From Monoplex corrugatus (lineage: Eukaryota; Mollusca; Gastropoda; Littorinimorpha; Ranellidae): 64,000 nucleotides of DNA. Positions 11,821 through 24,448 of this stretch are shown one piece after another (within the stretch, counting starts at the first letter, position 1; every line of letters begins with the position of its first letter). Location of the stretch: assembly GCA_030674185.1 (NCBI GenBank), contig CM060312.1:67297174-67361173 (forward strand). Direction: 5' to 3'. Under the pieces are notes generated by a model. The model ran no database searches. It had not been told where the DNA came from and saw only the letters and a program-made list of their open reading frames with translations. Made by a program: the position numbers and the translations under genes.

Positions 11821-14800
11821 TTATAATTATGCCAGTTTTGAAAGGGTCATGGGACAGACCACAACAACAACAACTAAACAAATCAAAAGCATCTGCTGTG
11901 TAAAGGCATATCATATCTAAGATTATCAGAGATCCCCACTAGCCAGAGTGAATGTCAAATATTACACAAACTGTGGGTGTGAAATATTACACAAATTGTG
12001 GGTGTGCGTGTATGGGTGTATGTGCTGTGTGCATAGCGCTCACATGCATGCTTGCCCACATGTGTGCACGCATGCACGTGTGTGTGTGTGTGCGCATTTA
12101 AGCATGTGTGTGCATGAGTGTACATGGACTCTTTTCAAATGTTTACCCTTTCACTCCTGAAATTATCAGTTTTGCAAAAACAAAATATCACCTCATAAAA
12201 AATTACAGAACTTCAGAAAATGCTCAAAAGTACATAAACTATATTGTTTTACTGATGAAAAATACAATAATCATATTTTCAATTCTTTCAGCATCAGATA
12301 AGTCATACTGACTCATCAATCATGTAAAGATCTATAACCCCAAACTCCTAAGTATGTATTTCATAGGATGTAATCCTCACTGCTTAAATCAGAATTATTT
12401 CAGTCATTGTCGAACTGATCAACAACATCACCTTCATTTCCTATCATATTTTCATCAATCCTGTTGTAACCATCATGCAACAAATCAAAAACAAAGTTCA
12501 AGCCACCATTTCTGCAGTGTGCCTCCTGGTGCTGACATGCTCACGAACTTTTTGCTTCACAAAACGGCAAAAATCCCAATCAAAATGAAACCAAAACTTG
12601 CGGAGAAACTGCTTCTTTGCAAGGAAATGAACATACGTATGTGCCCAGGGACACTGCAGTGTGTAATCAATGCATTAAATCCATGATTGACACAAAGAAT
12701 TTCAGTCTGGACCTCCAATGGACAAAAACATTTTTCTCCCTGCGCTATCCTGGCGGTCGAGCAGCTGTATGGAAGTTACTTCCCCTTGTTGAGATTATAC
12801 ACATATGTGCACGTCTACAATACTGGAATCACCCAATAGAATGATAGGGCCCTCACTTCAGCTTCAGTTATAGCTGCCTTTGCATATGTTGGTGGAGTTT
12901 TTTTTATTTCAGTTGGTTTGGCGACATGTTTCTTCAACAAAATAAAGCATTGTTCATCACCATTTGTTTGCCTGATTTTTTATTGTTTTTATTTTGTCTG
13001 TGGTTGTGACAAAAAAGGCGCCAGAAAGTGGGACATGGCTTGGGTTGAAACTTGTACAACAGTGTAACTTAATCAGAACAAGCAACACACAAATTAATTG
13101 TATGTGTCCTGCTAGTAAATAAAACATTAATCCCACTCACAATAAGCCATTGCAAAACTTCATTATGAGTTCATGCAATAAGTTGCGTTTGGTGCATCCA
13201 AAAATATGGCAATCGTGCGTTTCATTAGTTTCCACTGATAACGCTTGCATTCTGTTCTACCCACACAACACAGTTGTGCTTCAACTGATTCAAAATTACT
13301 CCTTTGGATCGTTCTTCCTGCTCACGATTCAGTTCGTTGAAATATGAAGCTGAATGCAAGTTTCTCTGACGGTGCTTACAGCGTGGCACGTTTTGCTTCC
13401 TAGTGTAACGCACACAACCTATCCTTCTAACTCATCATCAAAGTCAATTACTTTGGCCCCATCCTCTGAATCTAAAGTGTTTGAGAACAAAGAAAATGTG
13501 TACGTGACAAGCGGCACATGGCCCATGTATGCTCAAACACAAGCTGGACATTGGTTGACTCGTCTCCACCCGACGCTTTGAAACGCACATCACATCTGCT
13601 TGACGTCACCACAAGTGTCGGCATCTCCTGTTTGGTGTGTGTGTGTGGCAAGCAAACTGAGGTAAGGATACAATTTTGCTTTTATTGTTTATTAAAAATA
13701 GATAAGATTTTCTGGATAAAACTCAGTAAAAGAGTAAATAATGATCGATTCTCTCTAAATGCGAACCAAATGTGAGCATTTGCGATTGTTTCTGTAGTAA
13801 CGCACAAACGTTTCAATACGATTTCAACTGTGCATGAAAATGTGGAAACTTTCTTAAGTTTACAGTGTGCAGGCAAGTCTCTTTTATTTCGCAAAACTCA
13901 GCATCCATTCATGATGTTACGTGTACAACGAATCATTGTCGTGGGATTCTGCAGAAACGAAAGCGGTAATTTGTTGTTTCTCTTGTAGCGCACGTAACGA
14001 ATAAACGTTATATGGAGCATTTTCGTTGACACTTTTTGTTTATACAAGCTTTACTGCGTGTGTTGTGACTAACAAAAATATTGTGAGCCCTATTTTTTGT
14101 GTTTCGGAAAGGAACGCTCTCAGCAAAAAGGAAATTTCGTGGAATAGTTTTAAGTGCCACTGGTTTTAGATTCCACAGCAACGCACGCTTGCTGAATCAT
14201 TGTTATCAATTTCCGTTTCGCAACAAATTGATGTCTTTGGACAGAAAGCAAACGATTATAGTATTCCAATTACATGGTCCAGTTAAAGACATACAGCTGT
14301 TGAAATCTACAGAGAATTTTTAAAAGTCGGCACCTTGTGACGTGAGTTACTGCAGAGACGAAACACTGTTGCAGATTTTGTTTCAAGGTATACAAGTCAC
14401 AGTCTTTACTATTATGTTTCTTTTTCCCCAGTCACTGAACTGTATATCTAGATCTATTCTTTCTTTGAAGATGAATACTCCAACTGCAAATTAAGGGAGA
14501 AGGAAAGCCATATTAGCTATCGTGCCAAAAGAAAAGTTCGTTGGTTACAGTGGAAGTGATTCAGATCTATTGAGATGACAGTTGTGCTTCCTCCTTATGC
14601 ACATTTTTGATCGGACTTACCTGAAACTGGCTCAGCATACAGATCTACATTGTGCTTTTTATGCCTTATTTTTGAGTGGCTATTAAAAGATTACTTGTTA
14701 ATTAAACAACGGATTGGATTATACTTCTTGTTTGTGCACTACGGAGAAACCACTCTCACTCCTTGTCTTGTTATTATCTTTACTATTATCATTACAAAAA

Positions 14801-16749
14801 TTAATATCAGTATTATTGTTGCTAGTCATTATTCAGTATTCTACAATGGACTGGTAAGGATACATTGTTTTGAAGGCAGTACCATGGTCATAATTTTGTC
14901 CAATAGGACAGTTAGTTAAAAAAAAAATTAACCTGCTGTAGGTTTTAAAAATGCACATAGGCATAAGATCTGATCAATACAATGTCGCTTACACTTCTTA
15001 ATGTTGAAACTTTTAGTTCACCTTTTCCACGTTATACATAATCAAAGCATTTATTCTTTCACTTTTCCACGTTATACATAATCAAAGCATTTATTCAGAG
15101 CTGTGTGTGTGATTTCCAGGTTCTGAAGTCAGAAGGTGGTGAGACGCTGGTGAAATTTCTGCGAGACAGAAGTGGACACTTCAGCTTTCCTGATATTGAT
15201 GACATTGCTTGGGTGGCCAATGACAACCTGAGTCTCCTGCAGCCACCGACCATTAACCAACACGGGCACCATATTTTTACTGTTTAAAAGCTACACCAAT
15301 GCAGTGACTTTACAGCTACAGTTGTGAAAATGTAATCTAAAATGGAATCTCAACATGAACTGATGAACTAGTCCCCCCCCCCTCCTGCTTATGACTTCCA
15401 GCAATCCCAGAATGGACCAATTCAAAGAATGAATTAGTGAAAGGATGAATCAACTGAATTAGTCCATTTCCATTTGTATGTATCACTGTGTGACATCTAA
15501 CAAATAGAATTCAATATTCGCTGAAATCCAAGAAATTATAAAATCCAGTCAATTTGAATGAATTGCTCAAAATCCAGCAAAGTCATTGAAATTTGCATAC
15601 AGCATATTGTTAAGTCCTGCAAACAAAAATTAACAAGGTTGAAAACAATCTAATGCATCAAGAGCACCTAAATGTAAAAACAGTGATTTATTCTGATGTT
15701 GCTCGATGGAATACAAGAATGGTTTCCCATTTGGATTCCACGTAATGCACGCAACATTTCCCCGTTACATAAATATGGCTATGCCCAAATGCTCATCAAT
15801 GTCATAGAAAGAAAGCTTTTAATATGTTGTCTAAAATAAATCAAGATACCTCCATATCACAGCTCTACCATTGTCAGTGAAAAATTGTTAAGCCACAATA
15901 TTGCGTGGGTTACGGTTTCCACCTATACATAAGTCTATATTCAGGACATGGTTAAGTTCTTCTGTTCAAGTTTAATACTGGACACATGACCTTAGGTGTC
16001 TGTATTGATGGTATCATCCTTTCCATGAAGCCTGGTTATTTTATCTAAAAAAGCAGTACCAAGTGGAAACCATGTAATGCACATCACACCAGTCACTTGG
16101 TCTACATTTTGCTGATTTTTAGTGAAGTCTTTAAATGAACTCTGTTTACTTTGTTCCTGTTTATTAAACTTAAAGGTATGTCTGAACTCTTCAAAAATGT
16201 GTTTTGCTTGCTTTTTTAATTACTTTTAATTTTTCACCCTCATGTCCCAGGTCTTATTCCAGTATTGTAGATGTACACATATACAAGAACATTCGAGATT
16301 TTCAAGTCTGCAGTCTAACTCTGAAGAAGAACTTTCAATCATCTATTCAACATGCTGCTGCTGAGCTGGTTGTCAAAGACACACACAGCTCTTGCAATGA
16401 CAGTTATGAAATCATGTAGGGAAAATGACCAATGCCATAGCCCTATTCATCGGAGAAAGAAGAGTCTGCGACAAGCACAAGCTGTGCAACCAAGCTTAGG
16501 AGAGAAAAAACAGACCTTAAAAATGACCGGTGGCTTGAAAAATGTCCATAGAAGAAGTTTAAAGATGGGGAAATGTTTTGCACACCGTGTGTATGCGCAT
16601 AACACAAAGCAAGAGCTCTGGGGAACAAATTTGTGCATGATTCCCCCAACTTTCAAAGGGAAGGAGAGAACTTATTTTTGATTACCTTCAAAGACAAAAA
16701 CAATTATCAAATAGTACAAAGAATAACTTTAAACATCTATATTTGCATG

Positions 16750-16842
<93 letters not shown>

Positions 16843-16904
16843 TGTGTGTGAGAGTGTATGTGTGTGTGTTTGCATGTGCGCGCATAAGTGCGTGCATGTA
16901 TATA

Positions 16905-16995
<91 letters not shown>

Positions 16996-19900
16996 ATGCG
17001 CCGTGCATGTGTGGTGTGGTGTGTGTGTAAGCATGCATGTACATGGTGTGTGTGTGTGTGTGGCTGTGTATGTGTGCATGTGTAAGTGTACATGTATGTG
17101 TGTGTGTGTGTGTGCACAGAGAAAGAAATAACATGAAAATCAAAAAGTAAAGAATAAACTAAAAGCACATAATTCTCAGTGGCTTTTGTGGGTTTTCTCT
17201 TTCTGTTTCATTTGTGATAATGTGACAGTGACCACAGTATATGACAGGCCTAATAACCAGATAACACATGGAGTGATCATGCAGACTGCACAGTGACCTT
17301 TAACCCTTTGACTCCTGCACCCTATGCACCAACTGCAAAAACTTAACCCTTTAAGTTTGATTCCCTCACATTATCCACCTGCTTCCTGCAGGAAGCTGGT
17401 GGATAGGGTGAGGGAGTCAAAGGGTTAAGTTTCTGTTTTGCTGACAGGTTGGCAATGCAGGATTCTGGAGGACAGGGTGCAGGAGTCAAAGAGTTAACTT
17501 AAAGATATAAATTTGCAAGAGGACTCTCAGAAATCTCCATGGAGGGTCCCTACAACCCTGAGAAATAAAACCTGTGGGAAACACTGACCTCTGAAATGCC
17601 TCTATGTGGGTGAGTGGGTGAGTGAACATGGGTTACTGTATTATTATTATTGTTTAAAAAACCCAGCCGACTGTGTAGAGCCGTATCAGGGATAGTGAGT
17701 GTTGGCTGGGAGGGTGAATAACATTCTCATAAATCAAAAAGTTTTGTTTTGTTTTGTTTTCTTTTTTTAAAATTTTACTCACCGTATCTGAGCTCACAGA
17801 CTTCCCCATCAAGGTTCTTCAACTTTTCACAAATCGTCTCCTCGGGCATGAAAGACTTGAGAAACTGTGCAACGTTTTTCATAATACCAGTTGCAGCATT
17901 TTCCACAGCACCAAGGTACCAGCACTGAAAAATAAGAGGATTACAATACTGCAGAATTAAGATACTTTTCAAAATCAGTCACTTCAAACAATACTTTTCA
18001 AAATCAGTCACTTCAGTTCAAGGGATACTTTTCAAAAATCAGTCTGAGTCACATCAAAGGATACTTTTCAAAATCAGTCACTTCAAAGGATACTGTTCAA
18101 AATCAGTCACTTCAAAGGATACTTTTCATTCAGTCACTTCAAAAATACTTTTCAAAATCAATCACTTCAAGTTCAAAGGAATGTTTTTTCTTTTAAAATA
18201 CAAGGATTACAATACTGCAGAATTAAGATACTTTTCAAAATCAATCACTTCAATTTAAAGAAATTTTGTTGTTTTTTTCTCTTAAAATCATAATTGATCT
18301 TTAATTCCTCGAGAGCCTCATCACCTTTTCCAAAAGGTGGGGCTGTGTGGCTGGCATTAGCGAGTAGTATCACTGAAGTGTTGATAACTTATCTAAATTC
18401 TCTGGTAATATTTTCTTAAAACTTTCTACAATGCATGAACTGTAGTAAATTAAATTATTTATCAACCAAATTATATGCATGCTGGGTTTGGCAACACTTC
18501 ACAATTTATTACATAATAAAGACAAATCTTACAGTTGATCATGCACAACAACTGATACCTTATATATACACACATTACATACACATGTATGTATACATGC
18601 AGACATACATACATACATGTATGCATGCATGCATGTATGCGTATATACACATAATGACGTATACATGTCATACATATACAGTATACAGTATGTATCATTG
18701 TATGGCATGTATGCAAGCCCATCTAAGACGCTGGACTTCTTGTTAGACTAACTGACATTACAAGCCATTTGCTGCCATCCACACACAAGGGCTCTAACTT
18801 CTCCTCTCCACTCATACTGGGATATCTTTCTCATATAACCCACAAGTTGTGATCAAGAGTTCACAACTCAATACAGATACACGAGTAACATACACTTCTT
18901 AATCTTTTCGCGACATGACGCGAGAATAATCGCGACGCCTGTTTTTGCTGTAAGGACACGTCGCGAGCCCGCTAACGACGGCCGAAAGGTCGCTGTGGAC
19001 ACCGTCGCGAGAATGTTCGCGACGCTTGTTCTAAAATTAAATGCATCGCCACGTCACCGTAAATTCCCTCAAAATGTGTCGAAACTACACAAAGAAACTC
19101 TACTACATCATACAATGCCACTTTGTCAGCTTAACAGGGCAATTTCATTGTTTAATTTGTGTTGAAAGCAACCAACCCCAACTCTTTGTCTCTTCGTGTT
19201 ACCCGCTTCGTTCACTCTGCTGTGTAAACATGGCTAGTAGGACAACTTTCACAGTCGCCGAAGTAGCAGAAGTGAATATAAATTGTTAGTGTGGCTTTTT
19301 CAGAGTATCAAGTGCAGTGGTTGTGGTTTTATCAGTGTATCAAGTGTAGTGGTTGTGGCTTTTTAAGTGTTTCAGGTGTAGTGGTTGTGGCTTTTTCAGT
19401 GTATTTGTGCTAAGGTGATTTCGACAAATTTGTTTCTTTTCTGTTTCATGAACCTGTATTAATTCATCACATGGCTATGTCTTCATCATCAAATTCAAAG
19501 GTTGGTGTATACTTTCCATATTTTTTCTTCCCTTCCACATTGATCTTTTCAGTCTGCCTGAGTCTGTGTTTGTTTACATGTTCATGTTAATTTACTTGTT
19601 TGTTTTGTGTTAACTTGTTGTCTTTTTTTCATTTTGGGTTTTCTAAAATTCCTAATTATGTGCACTTTATCATTTATTTTCTATTTGCTATTTTGTTATC
19701 ATATGGATGAACAAACCATTGCTTTAGAAGAAGCTATGTACTTATGTCAATGACTGAAATAGTACAACCACACTATTTGTATAATGATATTGCTAATTAT
19801 GTAACTGATATGTTACACTTTGTTACCATTATGTTCTAATAGACTAAAATGTTGAAATATTGTCTTTTATGTCCTTTTTCCTGCATTTTTGGCCATGATA

Positions 19901-21219
19901 TGCTGAAAATAACAATTTTCTATGAATCTCCTGTGGCTGTCTGGGGTTTTTGACTTTGTGGCTTACGTTGACATTTTCAAAAGTACAAAACACCAACTAA
20001 ATGAACCTTTACAGAATATATTTTTGCTTCACTACTGAGCTGAAGGGGTAAGGCAAGGTTGCATCCTGTCTCCACATCTCTTCAGCATATACACTGAACA
20101 TATCATGAGAGAGGCAGACATAGAATTAGAAGACATGGGAGTAAATATTGGTGGTAGAAACCTGTCAAATTTACGCTACGCAGATGACACAGGATTACTG
20201 GCAGACAACATTACAGGCTCTAGGAGGATCCTGAACAGGGTAGACCGGGTTGGAAAGGCAGCTGGGCTGGACTTAAATTCAAAGAAGACAAAGGTTATGC
20301 ATGTTGCAGGCAAATATAACACTAGACAGGACCAGATCATGCTAAACCAAGTCCCTCTAGAAAATGTCAAGGACTTTAAATATTTAGGTTCAGTCAAGAC
20401 ACACGATGGAACATGCTCAAAAGACATAAAGATGAGAATTGGAATGGCCAAGAACAGTATGGTTCAAATGAACAATATTTGGAAAGACCACAGCATAACA
20501 GCAGACCTTAAGATAAAACTCTTAAAATGTCTTGTCTGGCCAGTGATGTTATACGGCTGCGAGGCATGGACAATGAAGAAAGAGGATGAAAGACGAGTGG
20601 AAGCAGCAGAGCTGTGGTTTTACCGAAGACTGCTGAGGGTCAAATGGACGGATAGGCGCTCAAATGAAAGCATACTGAATGAGTTGGGTACTACACGCAA
20701 GCTCCTAGTACTCATACAACGGAGGAAACTGAAATATGTTGGACACGCAATCCGTAATGAGAGAACAGACTTGATGTCCACTGTCCTCCAAGGTAAAGTG
20801 GAAGGAAAGAGAAACAGAGGACGGCCACCTGCATCACTTGCTAGAAACATCACAAACATCAGTGGCAAGAAACTCCAGGAGGTGGTCAGACTTAGCCAAG
20901 ATCGAGAGTGCTGGAGGCAACTTGTGAGGACATCATGTGCAGCGGCCAACACTGTTCCCGGTGACGCCGACAGGTGAGACAGGTGAGACTGAGCTGAAAG
21001 AGTGATCTTAAAAGTTGTTCTAACATCAATAAGCTAGCTTTTACAGCCTACTCAGGAAAATTAAATAAAAATGACCAGAAAAGGGTGTCCCCAGGGCATA
21101 TCTGCTTCCTGACTACAGTGTACTCAAGGAATAGTAGCTATAGTGAGGCAGTGTCGTGAATAGGTTAAGGAACCCATGAAACATGAACAAGCAAACTTAC
21201 AAGAAATTTTAAGAAAGTG

Positions 21220-21259
<40 letters not shown>

Positions 21260-23961
21260 CACACAGATGTGTACAAACACACATAAATTTACATGTATCA
21301 TTGTATGCACATAAACATGCACAGGAAATCACACCTGTACACATAAACATGGCTTACACAGCTTTAAACTAAGTTAAAGCAGAATCTTGCGAGTGGATTT
21401 TTCCCCCCTTTCTTTGGGGAAAGGGATTAAAAAGAACTGATGACCATGTGAGCAGGCCTGTACAGGGCGTGCACAGTGGGATAAAACAGGGGCAGTTGTA
21501 GTTTAATTGCTGTACGATAAGTGCGACAATGATTTAGATCGCACTGGGACAATGTGCATCTGTGACACTCTGCAAAGTGGCTCAGCATACCTTCTGTGAA
21601 CGTTATACAGCTTTCTAGGGAAAGTTTTCTTTTCACATTTGATCTTAAAATGAAGAAATAACTATGGCTTGACCATATTATTTGTTTTTATGACTGATTT
21701 TATGTATAATTTTCATTGCATTCATGTCTACAGTTGTACAAAACTGAACTCAATTGTTGTCATGTCATTATTAAAAAGTCTTTCAAAAAGTAAAAGTATT
21801 AGAGACTGATTCTGTGATAGCTTTTGCCCAAGTTTTGGGTGTTTGTTCTTCTATAGCATGGGCATATTAATTTGTTTTATGCTCCTTAGCACCTATAGTG
21901 GGTGTTTGCATGAACATCTTAGAATAAACAAACATGAAGTGGTGTCAGATGTGATCGTGGACATGCAAACTGCACGTCATTCCTCACTTATAATATACTG
22001 ACAGAATCCCAGTATTTATACATTATTTTAGTAACACTGTCCATCTTTCATGAAGCCCCAGTTTCAGGACCCTTGCTCTGTAATTACTGAACAACTGCAG
22101 ACATTTTCACATCGAACATCACAACTGATCTTTCACTGGGTGATCTGACATCTGAGAAAAAGTACTGCACAAGTTATCTTTTCCTTTCGGTTTTTATGCA
22201 AAACGGAAATGACAGAAATTTTGATCTGATTTCAGCAGCAAATATTAATGCTGTCATTGACAATGCATTGTGAAAGTCTTTTTCCCACATTTCAGTCATT
22301 ATTTATCATACACATTACATGTGTCAGTATGTCCTACTATTCAAAATCCCCTTTATCAAGAAAGGGAAACTGTTTTAAATCAACCATAGAAAGGTACATG
22401 TCTGTCTATGTGTGTGTGTGTGTGTGTTGTCTATCTATGTCTGTCTGTGAGTCTGTTAGCAGATGTGTTCACAATATCTTCTCAGCTATTCTGGATGGAT
22501 TTTTACCAATTTGGGTCAAAGATCAAGCTCCTTAACTTAAGCAGTTGTCAAAAACTAATTTAGAAGTGAAGGCCACAGGTCAAAATCAGCACTTTTAAGA
22601 GGAAAGTGAACAGTACTTTCTTGAGAACTTTTGACAATAATATAGAACATACACAGATCTACATTGTTTTCATTGTTCTGACAATCTGCCATTATCCTCA
22701 TTTCACATCAAGTTACATATTTTATCTGGACTTTCTATTATAATTTTTGTATAAAAAGGAACAGTTACTAACGTTACTCGTTAGTCAGCTTAACCACATT
22801 TTTGTGTACAAATAGAGATTGTTAAAATGCCTCACCAACTTGTTTCTTTTGCAGCAGGACATTATAATACCTGATTAGTTTCTAGAAGAAGACCCTGGAT
22901 TAAAGGTTGGAGGGAAAATGATAAACAACATTCGATACGCAGATGACACCGTGCTAATTGCAGAAAATGAACGGGACCTACAAAACCTTGTGAATATACT
23001 AGAAATAGTTCTAAAGTAAAGGTAAGGGGCTGGAACTAAACAGCAAGAAGACTGAAGTCATGGTGATCAGTAAAAAACATGAAATCCCCTCATGCAAAAT
23101 AACAGCAAATGGCACAACCTTGACACAGGTTGTTAAATTTAAATACCTGGGAACGATCATTTCATCAGACGGCAGATGCACATCGGAAATAGCCGGCAGA
23201 ATCGGCCAAGCCAAAACAGCATTCAAGAAGATGACAAGCATTCTTACCAACAAATGCCTATCAATTAACATCAGGAAGAGAGTTCTTGAATGTTATATAG
23301 AACCAACACTGTTGTACGGATGTGAGGCGTGGACAGTCAACAAGCAAAGCCAGAACAAGGTTGAGGCAGCCGAGATGTGGTTTCTAAGAAGAATGTTGAG
23401 AGTTCCATGGACAGCAAAGAAAACAAACGAGACAGTCTTGATGGAGGCAGACACAAGTAGATCACGCATAAGGAAGATTAGGTAAAGACAGGCAACATTT
23501 ACAGGCCATTTTATGAGGAAGGGGGATTTGGAGCACCTGGTCACAACGGGAAAGCTGGAGGGAAAGAGAGCACCAGGTAGACCCAGGGAGAAAATGCTGG
23601 ACGGACTTGCACTAAGTTGCAGAGTGGCTGGGGACGAGGAGAGTGGGGGAGATGCTAGGGGCAACGAGAGATAGAGACAGATGGAAGTCCATGATCACCA
23701 ACGCCATGCGGCGGGGCACCTGATGATGGTGAATCCATGACATTTTGTTCAATTTCTCTTGCCTCCTCAATGCAACTGTAATTTACTATTACTGTATTAG
23801 CTCTTTTGTCCAACAATTATTTCTTTTGTTATACTGCTCTTGTGATATGGTAATACAATGCAACATGGTAATACAATTTACAAATACCCCTGACGGAACA
23901 ATGGCACCTGTGAGCAAGTGTGTGTGTGTGTGTATGTGTGTGTGTTTGTGCATGTGTGTGT

Positions 23962-24009
<48 letters not shown>

Positions 24010-24206
24010 TGTGTGTGTGTGTCACTGTGTGTGTGTGGCTCTGTGTGTGTGTGTGTGTCTGTTACATCTATGTGTATGAGTGTGAGTCTGTATGTGCATG
24101 TATGTGTTCTCATGTGTGCCAAAGTGTCTCACACTGTCACAGTCTGTAAATTTATGCATTTACTGTATGTGTGTTTCACAGAGTTAGAGTATGTCATTGA
24201 CAATCC

Positions 24207-24289
<83 letters not shown>

Positions 24290-24324
24290 AAGTGAAATGT
24301 ACTGTGCATGTATGCATGCATGCA

Positions 24325-24366
<42 letters not shown>

Positions 24367-24369
24367 TGA

Positions 24370-24448
<79 letters not shown>

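Larger units (their letters stand above)
11080..17782 (-). other. MANF: MANF intron 3
   Basis: Intron of 6.7 kb. Contents: a 33-A run (11786-11818), a scattered CGCAC motif cluster (13.4-16.1 kb), a 43-bp tandem duplication (15018-15095), a small orphan frame (15105-15287), a long GT microsatellite (16753-17118) and one MITE copy (17300-17497). Nothing is recognised in 11100-11780 or 11850-13300. Confidence 0.8.
18899..21168 (+). mobile_element. piggyBac-like element with TTAA target duplication
   Basis: TTAA at 18899-18902 and 21165-21168 flank a 2262-bp insert. Its ends are inverted repeats: TCTTTTCGCGACA on the left, and CCTATTCACGACA read inward from the right (10 of 13 match). The flanking repeat is continuous across this point in copy B, confirming an insertion. 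Just inside the left end are two hairpin-like TCGCGA motifs. At 19230 a short frame starts [15 protein letters not shown], perhaps a transposase start, and stops at 19289. No DDD transposase core remains. The piggyBac assignment rests on TTAA and the terminal repeats. Confidence 0.75.
18722..21565 (+). repeat. Dispersed repeat copy A, split by a TTAA element
   Basis: 18722-18898 and 21169-21565 together align with 53428-54605 (copy B). Shared blocks include GGGATATCTTTCTC, CGAACAAGCAAACTT or near matches, GGCTTACACA, TTAAAGCAGAATC and GAGCAGGC. The class is unknown. Copy A is interrupted at TTAA by a 2.27-kb element and carries a CA microsatellite (21222-21260). Confidence 0.75.

Noticed and set aside
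16688..17143. Thr-His and Val-Cys rich frames over 100 codons, also at 23.9-24.5, 29.5 and 32.0 kb
   Set aside because: Translations of GT/CA microsatellites, with no protein-like composition.
20039..20985. Host gene encoding a 290-residue protein
   Set aside because: YADD box, RQGC and the C-terminal pattern are LINE reverse transcriptase; the end of the same family recurs at 61829.
23011..23271. Hydrophobic minus-strand frame [20 protein letters not shown] (also at 4118 and 38020)
   Set aside because: Antisense shadow of the LINE coding frame; it recurs wherever that LINE does.
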